The translations under genes and the position numbers were made by a program. From NCBI GenBank assembly GCA_003427395.1, contig BFEA01000167.1, forward strand, positions 1,158,511 to 1,191,010: a DNA stretch of 32,500 nucleotides, written 5' to 3'. Every line of letters begins with the position of its first letter. Positions within the stretch are counted from its first letter, which is position 1. The notes beneath the pieces are model-generated. The model had not been told where the DNA came from. It worked only from the letters and a program-made list of their open reading frames with translations, and did no database searches. This document shows, piece by piece, positions 1 through 11,300 of the stretch. Source of the DNA: Chara braunii. Lineage: Eukaryota > Streptophyta > Charophyceae > Charales > Characeae.

Positions 1-2215
1 TGTGTGTGCGTGTTTTATTTTTGTGTTCGTAAAATGGTGTGCGCATGGTGTGTGGGATACGTCCTAGTCGACCGACGACGAATCGCGCTTGGGACCTCAG
101 CCCCCCAAGATGTTGGTTCGCGTGCGGGCCCGATAGGCGTACTACCGCACGTACCCCCTGTACTACAACGAACGAGAAACGCCCTCGGCTGGTCCACCTC
201 TGCGATTGCAACTGATTAGCTTTCGTACTGTGGACTGATAGCTCGGCGGGGATACGCCCACCGAAGGGAGGTGACAACTTCCGTAAGGTGGAGGTAAGTC
301 GTGCCTCGCGTAGGCCCTATCCTGTCGTAGGGCCAAGCGAGAGGTATGGTTGGCGCACTCGGCCGGAGCGGCCTAAGGAAGCTCCATTTGTGTGTTCATG
401 ACGAAGTTGGTCCAACTCCTGCGTGACGCGGCCGAGAGGGTCCCGCGCTGCCTCGTGCGGTGCACGACCGATGCGCTCGACAACACGCAAGAGAGAAGAG
501 ATCGCGGCCGGAAAACGACAGCTGGAATTCGCTAGTGGAGCCAATCAGCAGGTCGCCGACGATCCGACCCGAAATCCAGAGCCGCCCAAGCCCAAGGATG
601 GGGACCCAACTGCCGAGACTTCGACCACACCAACAAGGCGGCGACGAAGCCGATCCCCCCCCACCTCCACCCCCGACCGTCCACTAGTTCGAGCCCGTAG
701 TGATGCGGGGCATCGGGCTTCGATCCCAGTCGTTATCCCTCCGTCCCCTTGACTATCTCACCCTCCACCAGGTTACTACCCGCGTGGTCTTCCCCCGCAA
801 TCCCTTTCCCTTTGACACCTTCCACTTCTTCTATGCCACCCGTCTTATTATCACAATCCATCCCCACCCCTCGACCCAATGCGCCCTCCCCGACTTCTAC
901 CTCCATATCCTTCTCCTAAGCGTCGTGTGGTCATCAATACTGCATGATTACGGGGACTATCCCCTCATGCGAAAACTACGACCATTTCCACGCGGCACTC
1001 TTCCGCACCTTCACCACCCTGTATCCAGACTATGTCGCTTCCCTTCCCCATAGTGGTAATCGCTTCCCCCGTTTCCACCGGATAGTTCGATATCAAGAAC
1101 TTTCGGAAACGGTGGCGAGGTTGGACAGTTTCATGTCCCCTTTCCCGATTAACCCTCCCCCTCGCCATGCTCCCATGTACCGTCTTCCTTTCCCTCTCCC
1201 TACTGGACACTTTTGATCGATTGATTGGTGCGAGTGTCACTGCGATGACACGTGTGATCCCCTTCTTGGATTGTCAATGGTCCTTCCTGAGAAATTAGTA
1301 GTTAGAGTTGTGTTGGCCACACTGGATGACGTCCACACTCACTCATACGGTAAGTGGCACAAAAGAAAAAGCTCCACGTATCGATCGATTAGAGAGATCG
1401 ACACGTGTCAACAAGCAAGTAGGAGCTTGCTAATATTAGAACCCCCTGGGCGTCATATATGTGACGAACCGATTTCTGCACCACGCGATTTCCTGCGAGA
1501 TAGCAATGAGGGGTCCTAAGCTGGGAAGGATGGGCCAACTACGGGAGATAGGGATTGGAAGGAAATTGCATCAGTGTCCTTGCTTCTTCTTCTTTTTAGG
1601 TCGCTGCTTTTCGGATGGTTGGGTTCAGGGTCGGGTGAGTCCCGGCACGATCGATTGATTGATTGGCTGTGTCTGCGGCGCGCCGCCGTGCGCGCGATTT
1701 ATAACTGTTAACGCCGCTTCTTTTGTTTCGATTTGGGGCGCGGACATCGTGCGAGAATTTTGCTTCGTTCTTTTTTAATTTTCTTTTTGAATTATTTTTC
1801 GAATTTTGTCGAGCCCCGATGACTCTCGGAATCTCGGACTTTCTTTTCGGAGTTTGTGCTTTTTGTTTTTCTGCAGTAGATAAGAATTTCGGAATTTTGC
1901 AATTAGGATTTTCTTCGGTCGCGCGGTGCTTTTTGCTTGTGCGCTTCTTTGTGCGGCTACAACGAAACTCTGATTAGTCGGCGCCTTTAATCGTGTGTGT
2001 AACTGTAATTTTGGGCGGGCGCCATTGTAACTGTATCTTTCTTCTTGTGCTTCGTCTTTCCCGCCCTTCTTTTCTTTCTTTTTGCTGCGTCCTGGTAGCC
2101 GCGGTCTGCATGATCGGATCAATGCATGGAGAGCGGCTACGTCCCCCACGCCGCGATATGGCCATGCAAAACGTAGGCGTTCCCTCTCCTGATCTTCCTT
2201 TCTAAGTCCTTGTGA
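1..2215. other. Intergenic DNA, no supported gene
   Basis: Only short overlapping frames occur. A Pro/Ser/Arg-rich 109-codon frame at 423-752 and pyrimidine-rich DNA at 640-1210 have no recognisable domain. A GACACGTGTC palindrome lies near 1399 and GATT repeats near 1650. Could be old transposon sequence. Confidence 0.5.
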
Positions 2216-2239
2216 TTCCGTGTTCTTCGTGCATGCATG

Positions 2240-2250
2240 CATGCTATAAA
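2240..2250 (+). promoter_or_regulatory. TATA-box-like site
   Basis: GCTATAAATACC follows a GCATGCATGCATGC run and is a close match to a plant TATA box. The nearest downstream frame (2289-2489, 66 codons) resembles nothing known, so the promoter may be a chance match or part of an old retroelement. Confidence 0.25.
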
Positions 2251-2299
2251 TACCGGTTGCGCGATTAGTTAGCTCTCTTAACCAGCTGTTGGAAGCTCG

Positions 2300-3910
2300 G
2301 GGTAGCGAGATCAGTGAGGGGCGGCTCATGAGCGAAGTAAGAGGTGAATTGAAGTGGGAGTCGGGCGACCCGACGAGCTGGTGCCGAACGCGCAGAGTTG
2401 ACGCGGGCCACGACGGACTGTGGGCGCGGGCGAACCTGACGGGTGCGGGAGGACTGAGCGGGGTGACGACTTCGTGGGTTGGTGCGTGACGACGGACTTT
2501 TCGCTTCGGAGAGAGAGAGAGGGGAGGAGGGAGTTGAGGTTGATGAACGTGGATTTGCTATTTCTTTTGTCTTTTCTCCCTCCTTGCCTTTGTATATAAG
2601 TTTTGATCTCAGTCCAGGGTGATCCGCCCGTTTTTGTTTTCGGAATCTGGACTTGGTTTCGGCCCCCAATCGTTTTTATGATTTCAATCTCGGATATGGT
2701 GTGTTATGCTGAATGAATGAATGTTATGTCTGTTGCTTTCCCTACGCCTGATCTTTGCCTTTGCTTATCATCTTGATGCACTCATGAGCAGGGTAGGAAT
2801 TTTGCATAATCATGAATACTGTTTCCATTCTTGTTTATCCCTTGATTGAGCTGTTGTGATTGTTGCATCTTGCATGCTCAGAAATTACGGAGTGATTAGA
2901 TGATCGGGTAGCTGTTTGCCCAGAAACCAGCGAACGCCACGCAGGGACGCGCGTAAGTGCGATCTGATGTACGCACTTACACGTGTCCACGCGCAACGAT
3001 TCACAACCACCCACGCATAAAAAGGTGAACGATTGCGGGGATGTAGCTTGCTTGGATGTGACCATCCTGCGTCGACAACGAAGCAATCATCCCGTGTGAA
3101 CAAGTGTAAGTGCAATTCGACTCGCGCGGCCTACATGTACTCACACGCGGTGATCGCAATCGACGAAGACACACCCTTAGGAATTTCGCGGCTCTACGAT
3201 GACATAGTGACACGCTCTGGGAGCTCAGATTCGTCGTGGGACCCGGAGTACTTCACCCCTTGGATAGAAGAGTGCCTTCGACAGAGGTTCCCCTACCTAA
3301 CAGAGAACCGATTGTGTCCTAGGGAGTTTCACTGTGCTACAATCAGCGATCCCCGGTGCTCTGATTTTCCCACCTCAGACCACACCCACTACTTTATTTC
3401 CCCCGGTTTTGTCGTTATCTCCACTAACTTCCCTTCCTTCCGTCTTCTTCTCCCGTATCATCAACTCAGGGTCGTCTCGTGGAACGCCATAGCGCCCTAC
3501 TGGCCCCGCACGCCTTGCGGAAATTGTCGACGACGTGGCAATTTGAGAGCCTCGGGACCGCGAGGGCCCAACCCGAACGCGCGACGACTGGCGCCACGTG
3601 GCGACAACCGACGACCCGACTCATCAGGATCACACCCACCCCGAATGGACCTTTCGATGAATCGCCGTCCTCAAAACAGACGGATCGAGCGGCCTTGAAA
3701 GGCCTGCGCAAGCTATTGGCCTTAGAACCGGAAGCGGTCCGCCCTCTCTGCCAAATTGCACCCGTGCCCCCGAAAAACTCTGCCACAGGAGATCTCAGTT
3801 CTGACCTGGNACTCCACCCCCACTTTCCCAAAAATCCTTGGCACACCCCTTTTCGCACTTCCAGGCCCACACCCCACTCCGATCAGGAAGTCGCGCCGGG
3901 CGTGAGGTTG
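2300..3910. other. Intergenic DNA with an unassigned frame
   Basis: A + strand frame stays open through 3033-3698; its middle part (IDEDTPLGISRLYDDI, DPEYFTPWIEECL) looks more protein-like than its ends, but I do not recognise it and see no splice model. One undetermined base lies at 3810. Possibly a decayed retroelement. Confidence 0.3.
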
Positions 3911-3914
3911 GGCG

Positions 3915-4650
3915 TCACACGCTGGCTGTGATGTCCTTCACCTTCCACAGGGTGTTTTGTCCCGGGTTGTCAGTGGCTACATACCATTTGTCTGGAGGGT
4001 CCACTCCTTCCGGGCTCAACATGTTATGCCACTCCTGAGGGATTGCCATCAGCAGATTCTGCCAATTCTCTTCCACCCTTCGCAGCCCAGTCAGTTGCTC
4101 CCTAGCTTTCTCCAAAGGCCTCCAACTGCCCGTTAGTGGGGACTATAAATCCCTCACCCTTGAGACTCCTCTCCTTAACCAGGCAAGCCCAAAGGATCCA
4201 GTTGACCCATTTGCCACAAATCACTCACTGTTAAGTTCTCGAAAAGAGGTTGTGCCAGAATTTCCTCCTTCAGGCTTGGAGGGGAGGGGACGTCTGGAGG
4301 AAGATTCTTCCATGCTTTCAGAATGACTTTCCAGAAGGTGGACTCGGGTTTTCTTCTTCTAAATGAGTCCGTGAAAGATAGAGCCAGACATCCTCTGATC
4401 TGCTCAGACCCCACTCCCTGATGAGAATTCTTTTGGCGGCTAATAGCACCCAGTCTTCTTCCCCTTTCGCTGTTGCCACTTTGCACGACCATCCTCTCAA
4501 CTGGGCCTGTTTTTTCCTGGCTGGGTCCCACATTCCCAGTCCCCCTTGTGTGCGAGGGAAGGTGAACAGATCCCATGCAATCTTGACTAGGAAGCCCTAC
4601 TCTTGCTTTGCCTTCGGTTTCCACAGAAAGCGTGGCACCAGCCTGCGGAT
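3915..4650 (-). mobile_element. Degenerate LINE (non-LTR retrotransposon) ORF2 C-terminal remnant
   Basis: On the minus strand, moving between frames, I read GFLVKIAWDLFTFPRTQGGL followed by GMWDPARKKQAQLRGW, then WVLLAAKRILIREWGL, WKVILKAWKNLPP and LAQPLFENL. The GGLGMWDP box with downstream Trp-rich segments is typical of the region after the reverse-transcriptase catalytic domain in plant LINEs. At least two frameshifts and an in-frame stop near 4175 show it is dead. A last piece (about 3915-4115) carries IPQEWHNML and DKWYV. No catalytic YxDD part is present, so it is also truncated. It lies opposite to the TIC-like gene, about 2 kb upstream. Confidence 0.62.
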
Positions 4651-4659
4651 TGCAGTGTG

Positions 4660-4900
4660 CACCATTTTTTTCTTTTTTTCTTTTTAAAAAGCTATATTCT
4701 TCTCTCAATTTCACCTCACACTACCTACCCGTATGCCTACAATTAGGAGTGTGCACCATTTTATGTTATAGTGGGAGATTCGTTCTCATTTTGCACATTC
4801 GGTGACTAGTGGAATGGAACGATGCCCGACAACAGGTAGAAACAACACACACACAAGAAAAAGAGTTACGCAAAACGAAAGAGCGGTACCACGTTACCGT
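4660..4900. other. AT-rich intergenic spacer
   Basis: T- and A-runs (4668-4690) next to the 5' side of the antisense LINE piece; GTGCACCATTTT occurs twice, near 4656 and 4751. No gene seen. Confidence 0.4.
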
Positions 4901-6757
4901 CGGGGGCAGGGTGCGCAGAAAGACCTGCGGACATAGGAGACGGCGGGGCGTTGAGGCAGGCCTGGCGGTGTGGTTTCGTCTGCGCAGAACCCGGCGCTTC
5001 CGCTTTCTTCAGCGCGCCTGCGCGCTATTGGTTACAAGTCATCCTACGCAAGACAAGCCTTGAAGCTCACGAACGATCGGAGCGCTTTTAGCCCCGCGAA
5101 ACATTTTGAGGGGCTGTGGCGCGGGGTGGTGGAGGCTGTCAACAAAAAGGAAAGGTAGTATGGGCATATTCACACTACGACCCTTTTGACTCGCCTCCGA
5201 TCGTAGTAGTTGCGGTCAGATACATTCATTTGCAGTCGTGATTGTGGCCCGATACATCCAGGAACGTGCTACTGTGAGTACCTCCAAGACGAAAGAGGAA
5301 AAATAGGAGCAAGTAATAATTCTCCGGGCCTGTTGTCGGCCTTTGGATGCCGTCCGATTGGTTGTGGTGCTCCGGGATCCGGACCGCTTGCGCCGGCCGA
5401 GCAGACAGTGGAAGCCAGCTTCGGGCGCTGCGCTGGTGCGCTTGTGGGCGCTTCGTGAAAGCGGACCCCACAAGAGGAATTCTCATTGGCCGAAAGACTT
5501 TGGGCCAATCATAGAGCGTCATATCCTTCAATCTGGTGTGCCTCGGTTGCAGAATCTTGTCGCGAAACCTACTTGTGGCAAAAGGCGGCCCAGCGGCTGC
5601 GCGCTGATCGGGGCGCACTACCTAGGAGGCTCCGCGCTCCCCTCGTGTCGCTCCGTCCTTCCCCTTGCCCGGTGCCTATCTCCGCCCCTCCCGGCGCATT
5701 CTCCCCCGTCTGACCCAGCTCCGACCGTCCGCAAGCCCCCCTCCAGCCCCCCTTCCCCCGGTTTCCCCTACCAGTAGACAGCTTGCGGAGGGCATCGGTC
5801 CCTCGTGGTCACCTCTCAGGACCCCTCTCTGACCCGCACGCCTGTCGCTGCCCAGCCTCCGGTCTGCGCGACGTCGTCCCGAGGCCCCGCCCACCGCTCA
5901 CTGCCAAGCGCGCACTGCCCAGCGCCCAGCGCTGGGAGCTTCCTCGTCCTTCCACTCCGATTGGCGCCGCTTCCTGCTACTTTTTGGTGTTCTATCAGGC
6001 CTCGTCTTGATTGCTAGTTTCTTCCGTGTCGATTCTCTCGGCTGTACTCAATCTCGCCTGCACCCCCCTCCCCCTCCCACCTTTCCCCCTCCCCCATTCG
6101 TCCCCCACTTCTCTCTCTTTCACTTGCTCCGCTCATAACTCTCCCCCTCCTCAGCTTGCTCTTCGCTTTCTGCGTTTGCTTTCTCTCCCTTGTACACGTA
6201 CTCTGCCTTCGCGTGGTTGCCCGTCCTGCTCGCTGTTGTTGCTGGCTCGCACTCGGGCTATGGCCTGGCTGTATGTCGGCGGTGCAGCTAGTTGAATCGC
6301 GCTCCTCTGTCTCTTCGCGCTTCGTCGTCCATTCCTTCGCCCTTGTTTTAGGCTGCGGTGTCGCTTGCTGCGCGCCCGCCTTCCTGCTCATGTGCTGTAC
6401 CCACCTCCAGACTGCGCTCCTTCCCGCGTGCTTGGCTTCTTCACTCACAGGTTGTGTGCTTGCTCTCTCGTTCATCTACCTTCTGCACGCCTCTGGAGCG
6501 TCGTTGGTTGTCGTTGGTTTCGATGCGTCGTCGCCACTCCCGCCGCCTTCTGAGCGCCGGTTCTTGACAGCTGCGGGGGTGAGGAGCATGTATGCGAGCA
6601 AGGAGAACGATCGGTTGGAGAATGGTGGCGATATAACAGGCGCTTGGAGGTTGTGTGTGGTGCATGTGAGGTGTTTTGCGGCGCAAGGGGGCAAGTAGCA
6701 GTGCACGGGAAAAGGAGGGGGAAAAAGAACGGGGACATGAAGGGGGTAGATACGTAC
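4900..6757 (+). promoter_or_regulatory. Putative promoter and 5' leader of the TIC-like gene
   Basis: GC- and CpG-rich DNA just upstream of exon 1. Seen: ATTGG/CCAAT pentamers at about 5029, 5357, 5486, 5505 and 5960, a pyrimidine-rich stretch at 6055-6200, and no clear TATA box close to the start codon. Inferred: a TATA-less promoter with a long leader. A 36-codon upstream ORF sits at 6588-6698. No transcription start can be fixed from sequence alone. Confidence 0.4.
6588..6698 (+). other. Upstream ORF in the 5' leader
   Basis: ATG GAG-independent small ORF beginning MYASKENDRLENGGD and ending in TAG 60 bases before the main start codon. It is in a different frame from exon 1. If the mRNA leader covers it, it would lower initiation at the main ATG. 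I see no conserved peptide in it. Confidence 0.3.
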
Positions 6758-6923
6758 ATGGAGCGAGGGCGCGAACCAAGAAGAAGTGGAGTGGGTGTTG
6801 GGGGTGGAGGCGTAGGAGGAGGCGGGGGGGGAGGCTCCGGAGGAGGGGGTGGTAGTGGTGGGCCGGGAGGAGGGTCTATTCAAACTCTTCGACGACCGCG
6901 GACGGGGTTCAAGGACGTGACAG
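6758..6923 (+). CDS. TIC: TIC-like exon 1 (start exon)
   Basis: Encodes [13 protein letters not shown], then a Gly-rich linker of about 25 residues, then [14 protein letters not shown]. The ends match the TIC N-terminus pattern (Met-acidic-Arg-x-Arg-Glu-x-Arg-Arg ... RRxRxxxF+D), which is why I chose this ATG. An in-frame ATG lies seven codons upstream at 6737 with a purine at -3 and could add MKGVDTY. The donor is CAG|GTTGGT and leaves one base (phase 1), which exon 2 accepts. The Gly codons are mostly GGA, GGC, GGG and GGT mixed, so the run is coding-like rather than a plain microsatellite. Confidence 0.68.
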
Positions 6924-8305
6924 GTTGGTGGCTTCTCCAAAGACACAGTCTCCCAGCCGGTACACAATTCCACGTCTAAGTAGGAGCTGTAGGAAGCGCT
7001 CGTAAGGGATATGGCTGTTCAACAAATCTGAGGTGGTGGGTTGGTTGGTGGGTGGTTTGCTTTCGACTACCGACTTTAAATAGGCAAGCCAGTGAGTGAA
7101 CTCCTGGCCCTCCCCCGTTTAAGAAGAGGGCTGGATATGGACGAAGGAGTTGCCGAAAGTCTGAGCGGGCGTGTTGGAGGAACGTTCACTGCCGAATATG
7201 CGTCGCCGCCGTTCCTGCCTCTCGACTGGACTCACCTCCGTTCGCCTTGGTTGATAAGGTTATGGGGGGTGCCGTGATGGCTGGGCGATACCCTGATGGC
7301 TGTTTTGGCTTTGCCTCCTCAAAAGAACCGGGGAAACAGCTGTCTGGACAAACTGCAGCAACAGCTGCCATGAAGACAGATAGTAGTTCGAAGAGCAAGT
7401 AGATGAACCTGTCATCCGCCATTGTGCGGAACGGTCCGATGGAGTGTGTGTGATTTTTGAATAATCTGATGCCAAACTCCCGACGAATCATGTTCTCCGG
7501 CACATGGAGCTGTTCACTGCTCTTCCTCTGCCTCTCCCCCTCTCTTACTTTCTCTCCCTTTCTGTTCCTTTGTCTCTCCTTCTCTCTTCCTATCTCTCTC
7601 CCTGTCTATTTTTCTCCGTCTTTCCCTCTCTCTCCCTCTTCGTTTCTTTTCATCTTTTCCTCTCTCTCCCTCTTCCTTTCTTTTCATCTTTCCCTCTCTC
7701 TCCCTCTTCCTTTCTTTTCATCTTTCCCTCTCTCTCCCTCTTTCTTCCTGTTTCTCCCCTCTTCGCGCTCCTCCTCTTCTTTTCTCTCCGCCTCTCCCTC
7801 TCTCTCTCCCTCTCCCGCTGTCTCGTCCTCTCTTCCTCATGTCCTTGTCTGTCTATTTCGCTATGCCTAACGAGGTTGCAACTGGCGGGAAACGACAGCA
7901 CTTAAGGGAAACGGTATCATAGCGTCGCGCGCCGCAGGGGAGAACGGCAGCCTCGCCATCTTCAGTTGTTTAGCGAGCGGAAACAACGGTAAAGCGTCGT
8001 GTACTCGGATCTACATTCAGAGGTGGTAATGGGCAATTGGCGGGGACAGAAGGATTGATTTCTCGGACGGATTGATTTCTCGGTCTCGTCTGTTACTGGG
8101 TGGGTTGACGAGGGGTCCAGTGCAAGGAGGGAGGCCGGATGGGGTGAGTCAGAGAAGAAGGGTGGCGGTGTTGGGTGGTGGTAGAGGGCGACAGCCGGTG
8201 AATCACGACGCGTGCTTGGCTGTCTATTTAGGGTACAGCAGTTACGTAGACCGTGCTAGGTCTCGTTTTCAGCCCGAAAAGGGTCTGAGAAGGGCCATTC
8301 CGACC

Positions 8306-8368
<63 letters not shown>

Positions 8369-11300
8369 CCCCTTTACCTTGTCCTTCGGGAAAGGAACTT
8401 GATTGGTTTCAGAACCAGGGCACGGAGAAGAAGTGTCCTTGCGTAAGAACTACTGACGGCGGTGCACTACGGCATCATTGGTTTGAAAAGGCAAGGTAGC
8501 TATTTCTGGTGGGTTGGGCCAGGGAAAGAAGCGGACAAGGGGTGTGTAAGGCGGAAGAAGTGGCAACCTCAGGCAGTGCACGATTGAGCGAGGCGGTCTT
8601 CGAACCATTCCGTCGCTAGCGTTCGTGTGTGGCGGTAAATAAGTCTTCTCTATGATAGGCGGTTCGTGTGTGGCGGTAAATAAGTCTTCTCTATGATAGG
8701 CGGTTCGGAAAGAGCGCGGAAATCCATTTCTAGCCGTAGTTGATGATACCCTCCCTCCCTTATCCCGTCCGCATTTCGTCTCTCGGAGCTCTCCATAAAA
8801 GAATGTGGATTATACTTTCATCGCCGTTCTTGGCTGCGCAACAGCGTTTTCTCTCCTCCTCTTTCTCTCCCATGGGGTCCGTTCCCCGCGTAGCTCCATT
8901 CCTCCCTCACTCTCTTTCTCCTTCCCTTGAGGAGATGTGGATGTAAGCGACCGTTGCGTCGCATCTCATGTTTCCCGCCATTTTCCCCCTGTGCTCTTTA
9001 CAGTTTGGGGGTTGTGAGTGACTCAGTGGCTGCCTAGTTCGCCGTTGAAAGTGCAAGACGTCTGTGCGTTTGGGCAACGAATGTGAGGAGGATGATATAC
9101 GGTTTGATTTTGCCCAGTGAGTGGTGTGAAGAGCCAGTGCTTTTACAAGCCAGTTTGCCGCGGGGAATGCGTCTGAGCTACAGACGGCGATCATCACTAC
9201 CGTCGTTGGCCCCCGGACACAACGCACCCGCGTCATGACCGTACCTGACAGGAAAGATAGCTTCTATACATTCATGATCAGGATGCCTTGTGTTCGGCGG
9301 ACAGCGGCAGTCCTGGATACTGGTTCTTTGTTGCGATATACTCCCCCTCCTCGCTTTGCGCTCGTCCCCGCGTATGTAGCAGCAGCTTGCGCGCCCCTCG
9401 GACCATCTCCCTCTGTGTCAGATCTTCTACCAGCCACCTGATTCTTCCGGACCTCAGACTAGGAGGAGCGATCCGTGTTTGTTCGCTGCCCTTCAGTTAT
9501 CCATGGGCTGGCAAATGGTTACCCATGACGGGCCTTCCCTCCGCTCCGCTCAAAAAAGACGAAATGTATCTTCGGGGGGAAGGGAGGTAGGGCTGATGGC
9601 ATGTCGGGAGCGTTGCAAATTGCGACTTTCGTAGAGTGAGCTCCAGGAGGGAAAATGTTAAGCAAGCTGGCAAGTGTGCTCCTTGAAGTTATGCAGGAAG
9701 GGAAAGGGGAGCATAAGGAAGTAGTCAAGGCGAAAATCCCGAGTCGTCTCGATTCTCTTCTCTTCTCTTCTCTTCTCTAAGGCTATCTTTGTCTATTCCC
9801 GCACGTGCTTCTCCCATCCTTCCTCCTTCGCTCCGCTGAGGCCAATCTTGAGGGTGTCGGTCTGACCGACTGAGCAGATGTGATAGGCCACTAGGCTTGA
9901 CTTTCTCGACGGACGGATAGCGGGAAATTGATGGGACCTTTGTGAGTGGTTGGCAAGTGCTGCGAGTTGTGAGGTGGTGTGAAGGATGGAAGGAGATGGG
10001 GGTCGGGGTCGTTGGGGGAGGTGGGGCGGGCGGCCGAAGGACGGGGTGTTAGAAACATGATGGGGGGGTGGTGGGCCGGGCGGGCGGGCGAAGGACGGGG
10101 TGTTTGAAACGTGATGATGCGGGTTCTCCTTCCGATGCGCGCGCTGTCTCCGAGAAAATGCTTCCTTTCCGCGCAAGAGAGTGTCCATCTTTGTGGTAAA
10201 TGTTTTTGAGAGGTGGTTGCTTGGCTGCCTGGTTTTACGCCTGACTGGTGCATTTGGTATAGTTGTTTTGCAGACTTGTGCAAATGATTGACATGATGTG
10301 GCGTGCCAACCAACAAGTAACGAAAATGCTGTGTTTGGAAAAGAATCGGAAAAGAATCGGACAAGAACGTAATCTGGACCGGGTGCGATGTCTGCTGGTC
10401 TTGTGGTGTTGTTGTTACAGTTTCAGATGATGGCGACGACACGATGGACACAGAAGTCCATGTTCCGAGGTACAGGGACAGGGATAGCAGGGGCAAAAAG
10501 GAGAGCCCGCTAATTGGTGTTCATGGAGTGGGCGGTGGAAGCGGCGGTGGTGGAGGAGGCGGTGGCAGCTCTGCCAGCGGAATAAGAAACAAGCGCAAGC
10601 GCGAGGCGCAGACTCGTAACAGCATGGCAGATGAATACGACGAGGATGATGACGACGCGGGAGACATGGGCACAGGATCTGACGAGGGGATCCGCAGGTC
10701 GGCCAAACGGCTTCCTGGGAAGGTGGGTAGGTAGCAGCGGTGATAATTGAAAGGAGGGGGACCTCTGGGTCTTGGCGAGGTTGTTTATTTTTGATTGTAG
10801 TGATTAGTTACCACTGGATGTAAATGCTCCCCCCCCAACTCACCCACGCCGTCTCTGCCACGGACGATCCGTGGATTTTGCCTACATGCTGCTGATCCTA
10901 CCAACTGTGCCCGTTCCTTTACCACCTGTGGTCTATGTCTCCCTCCCTTCTCTCCCTTCTCTCCTTACCTGGGCAATGGCTCTATTCTACAGCACTCTCC
11001 CTTTGGAGGGGGGGGGCATAGACGGTAAGTTCTTTTGTCGTTGTTCTTTTGTCGAGTCTATATATTGCTTGCGGGGCAACATCGCCCTTATCGCGCAGCT
11101 TGAGCGCTGCCGACCGGCGTTGCATGCGCCGTCGTACGTAGTAAGGGGACTGACGACGAAGCTATGTATGAAGGGCATTGCGCGGCGGGCGCCGATGTGC
11201 TATCGCGGGGGTTGCCGCATTTGGCATCTCACCGTTAGTTGCCGTTAGGTTGTGGATTGCATGGCATCTTACCGTTAGTCGCCGTTAGGTGCCTGGCGAT

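Larger units (their letters stand above)
6924..10420 (+). other. Intron 1 of the TIC-like gene
   Basis: 3.5 kb bounded by GTTGGT and TTACAG. Contains a 360-bp pyrimidine tract (7500-7860), a (GA)n run (8310-8366), a perfect 41-bp duplication (8621-8702), a CTTCT run (9755-9779) and a 54-bp GC-rich duplication (10023-10120). No coding segment recognised. Confidence 0.6.

Noticed and set aside
1-360. Possible rRNA or tRNA because of structured GC-rich stretches
   Set aside because: No rRNA core motif or tRNA box pair was found.
7457-7905. Two long Leu/Ser/Phe-rich frames resembling membrane proteins
   Set aside because: Artefact of the pyrimidine tract; two overlapping frames look equally good.
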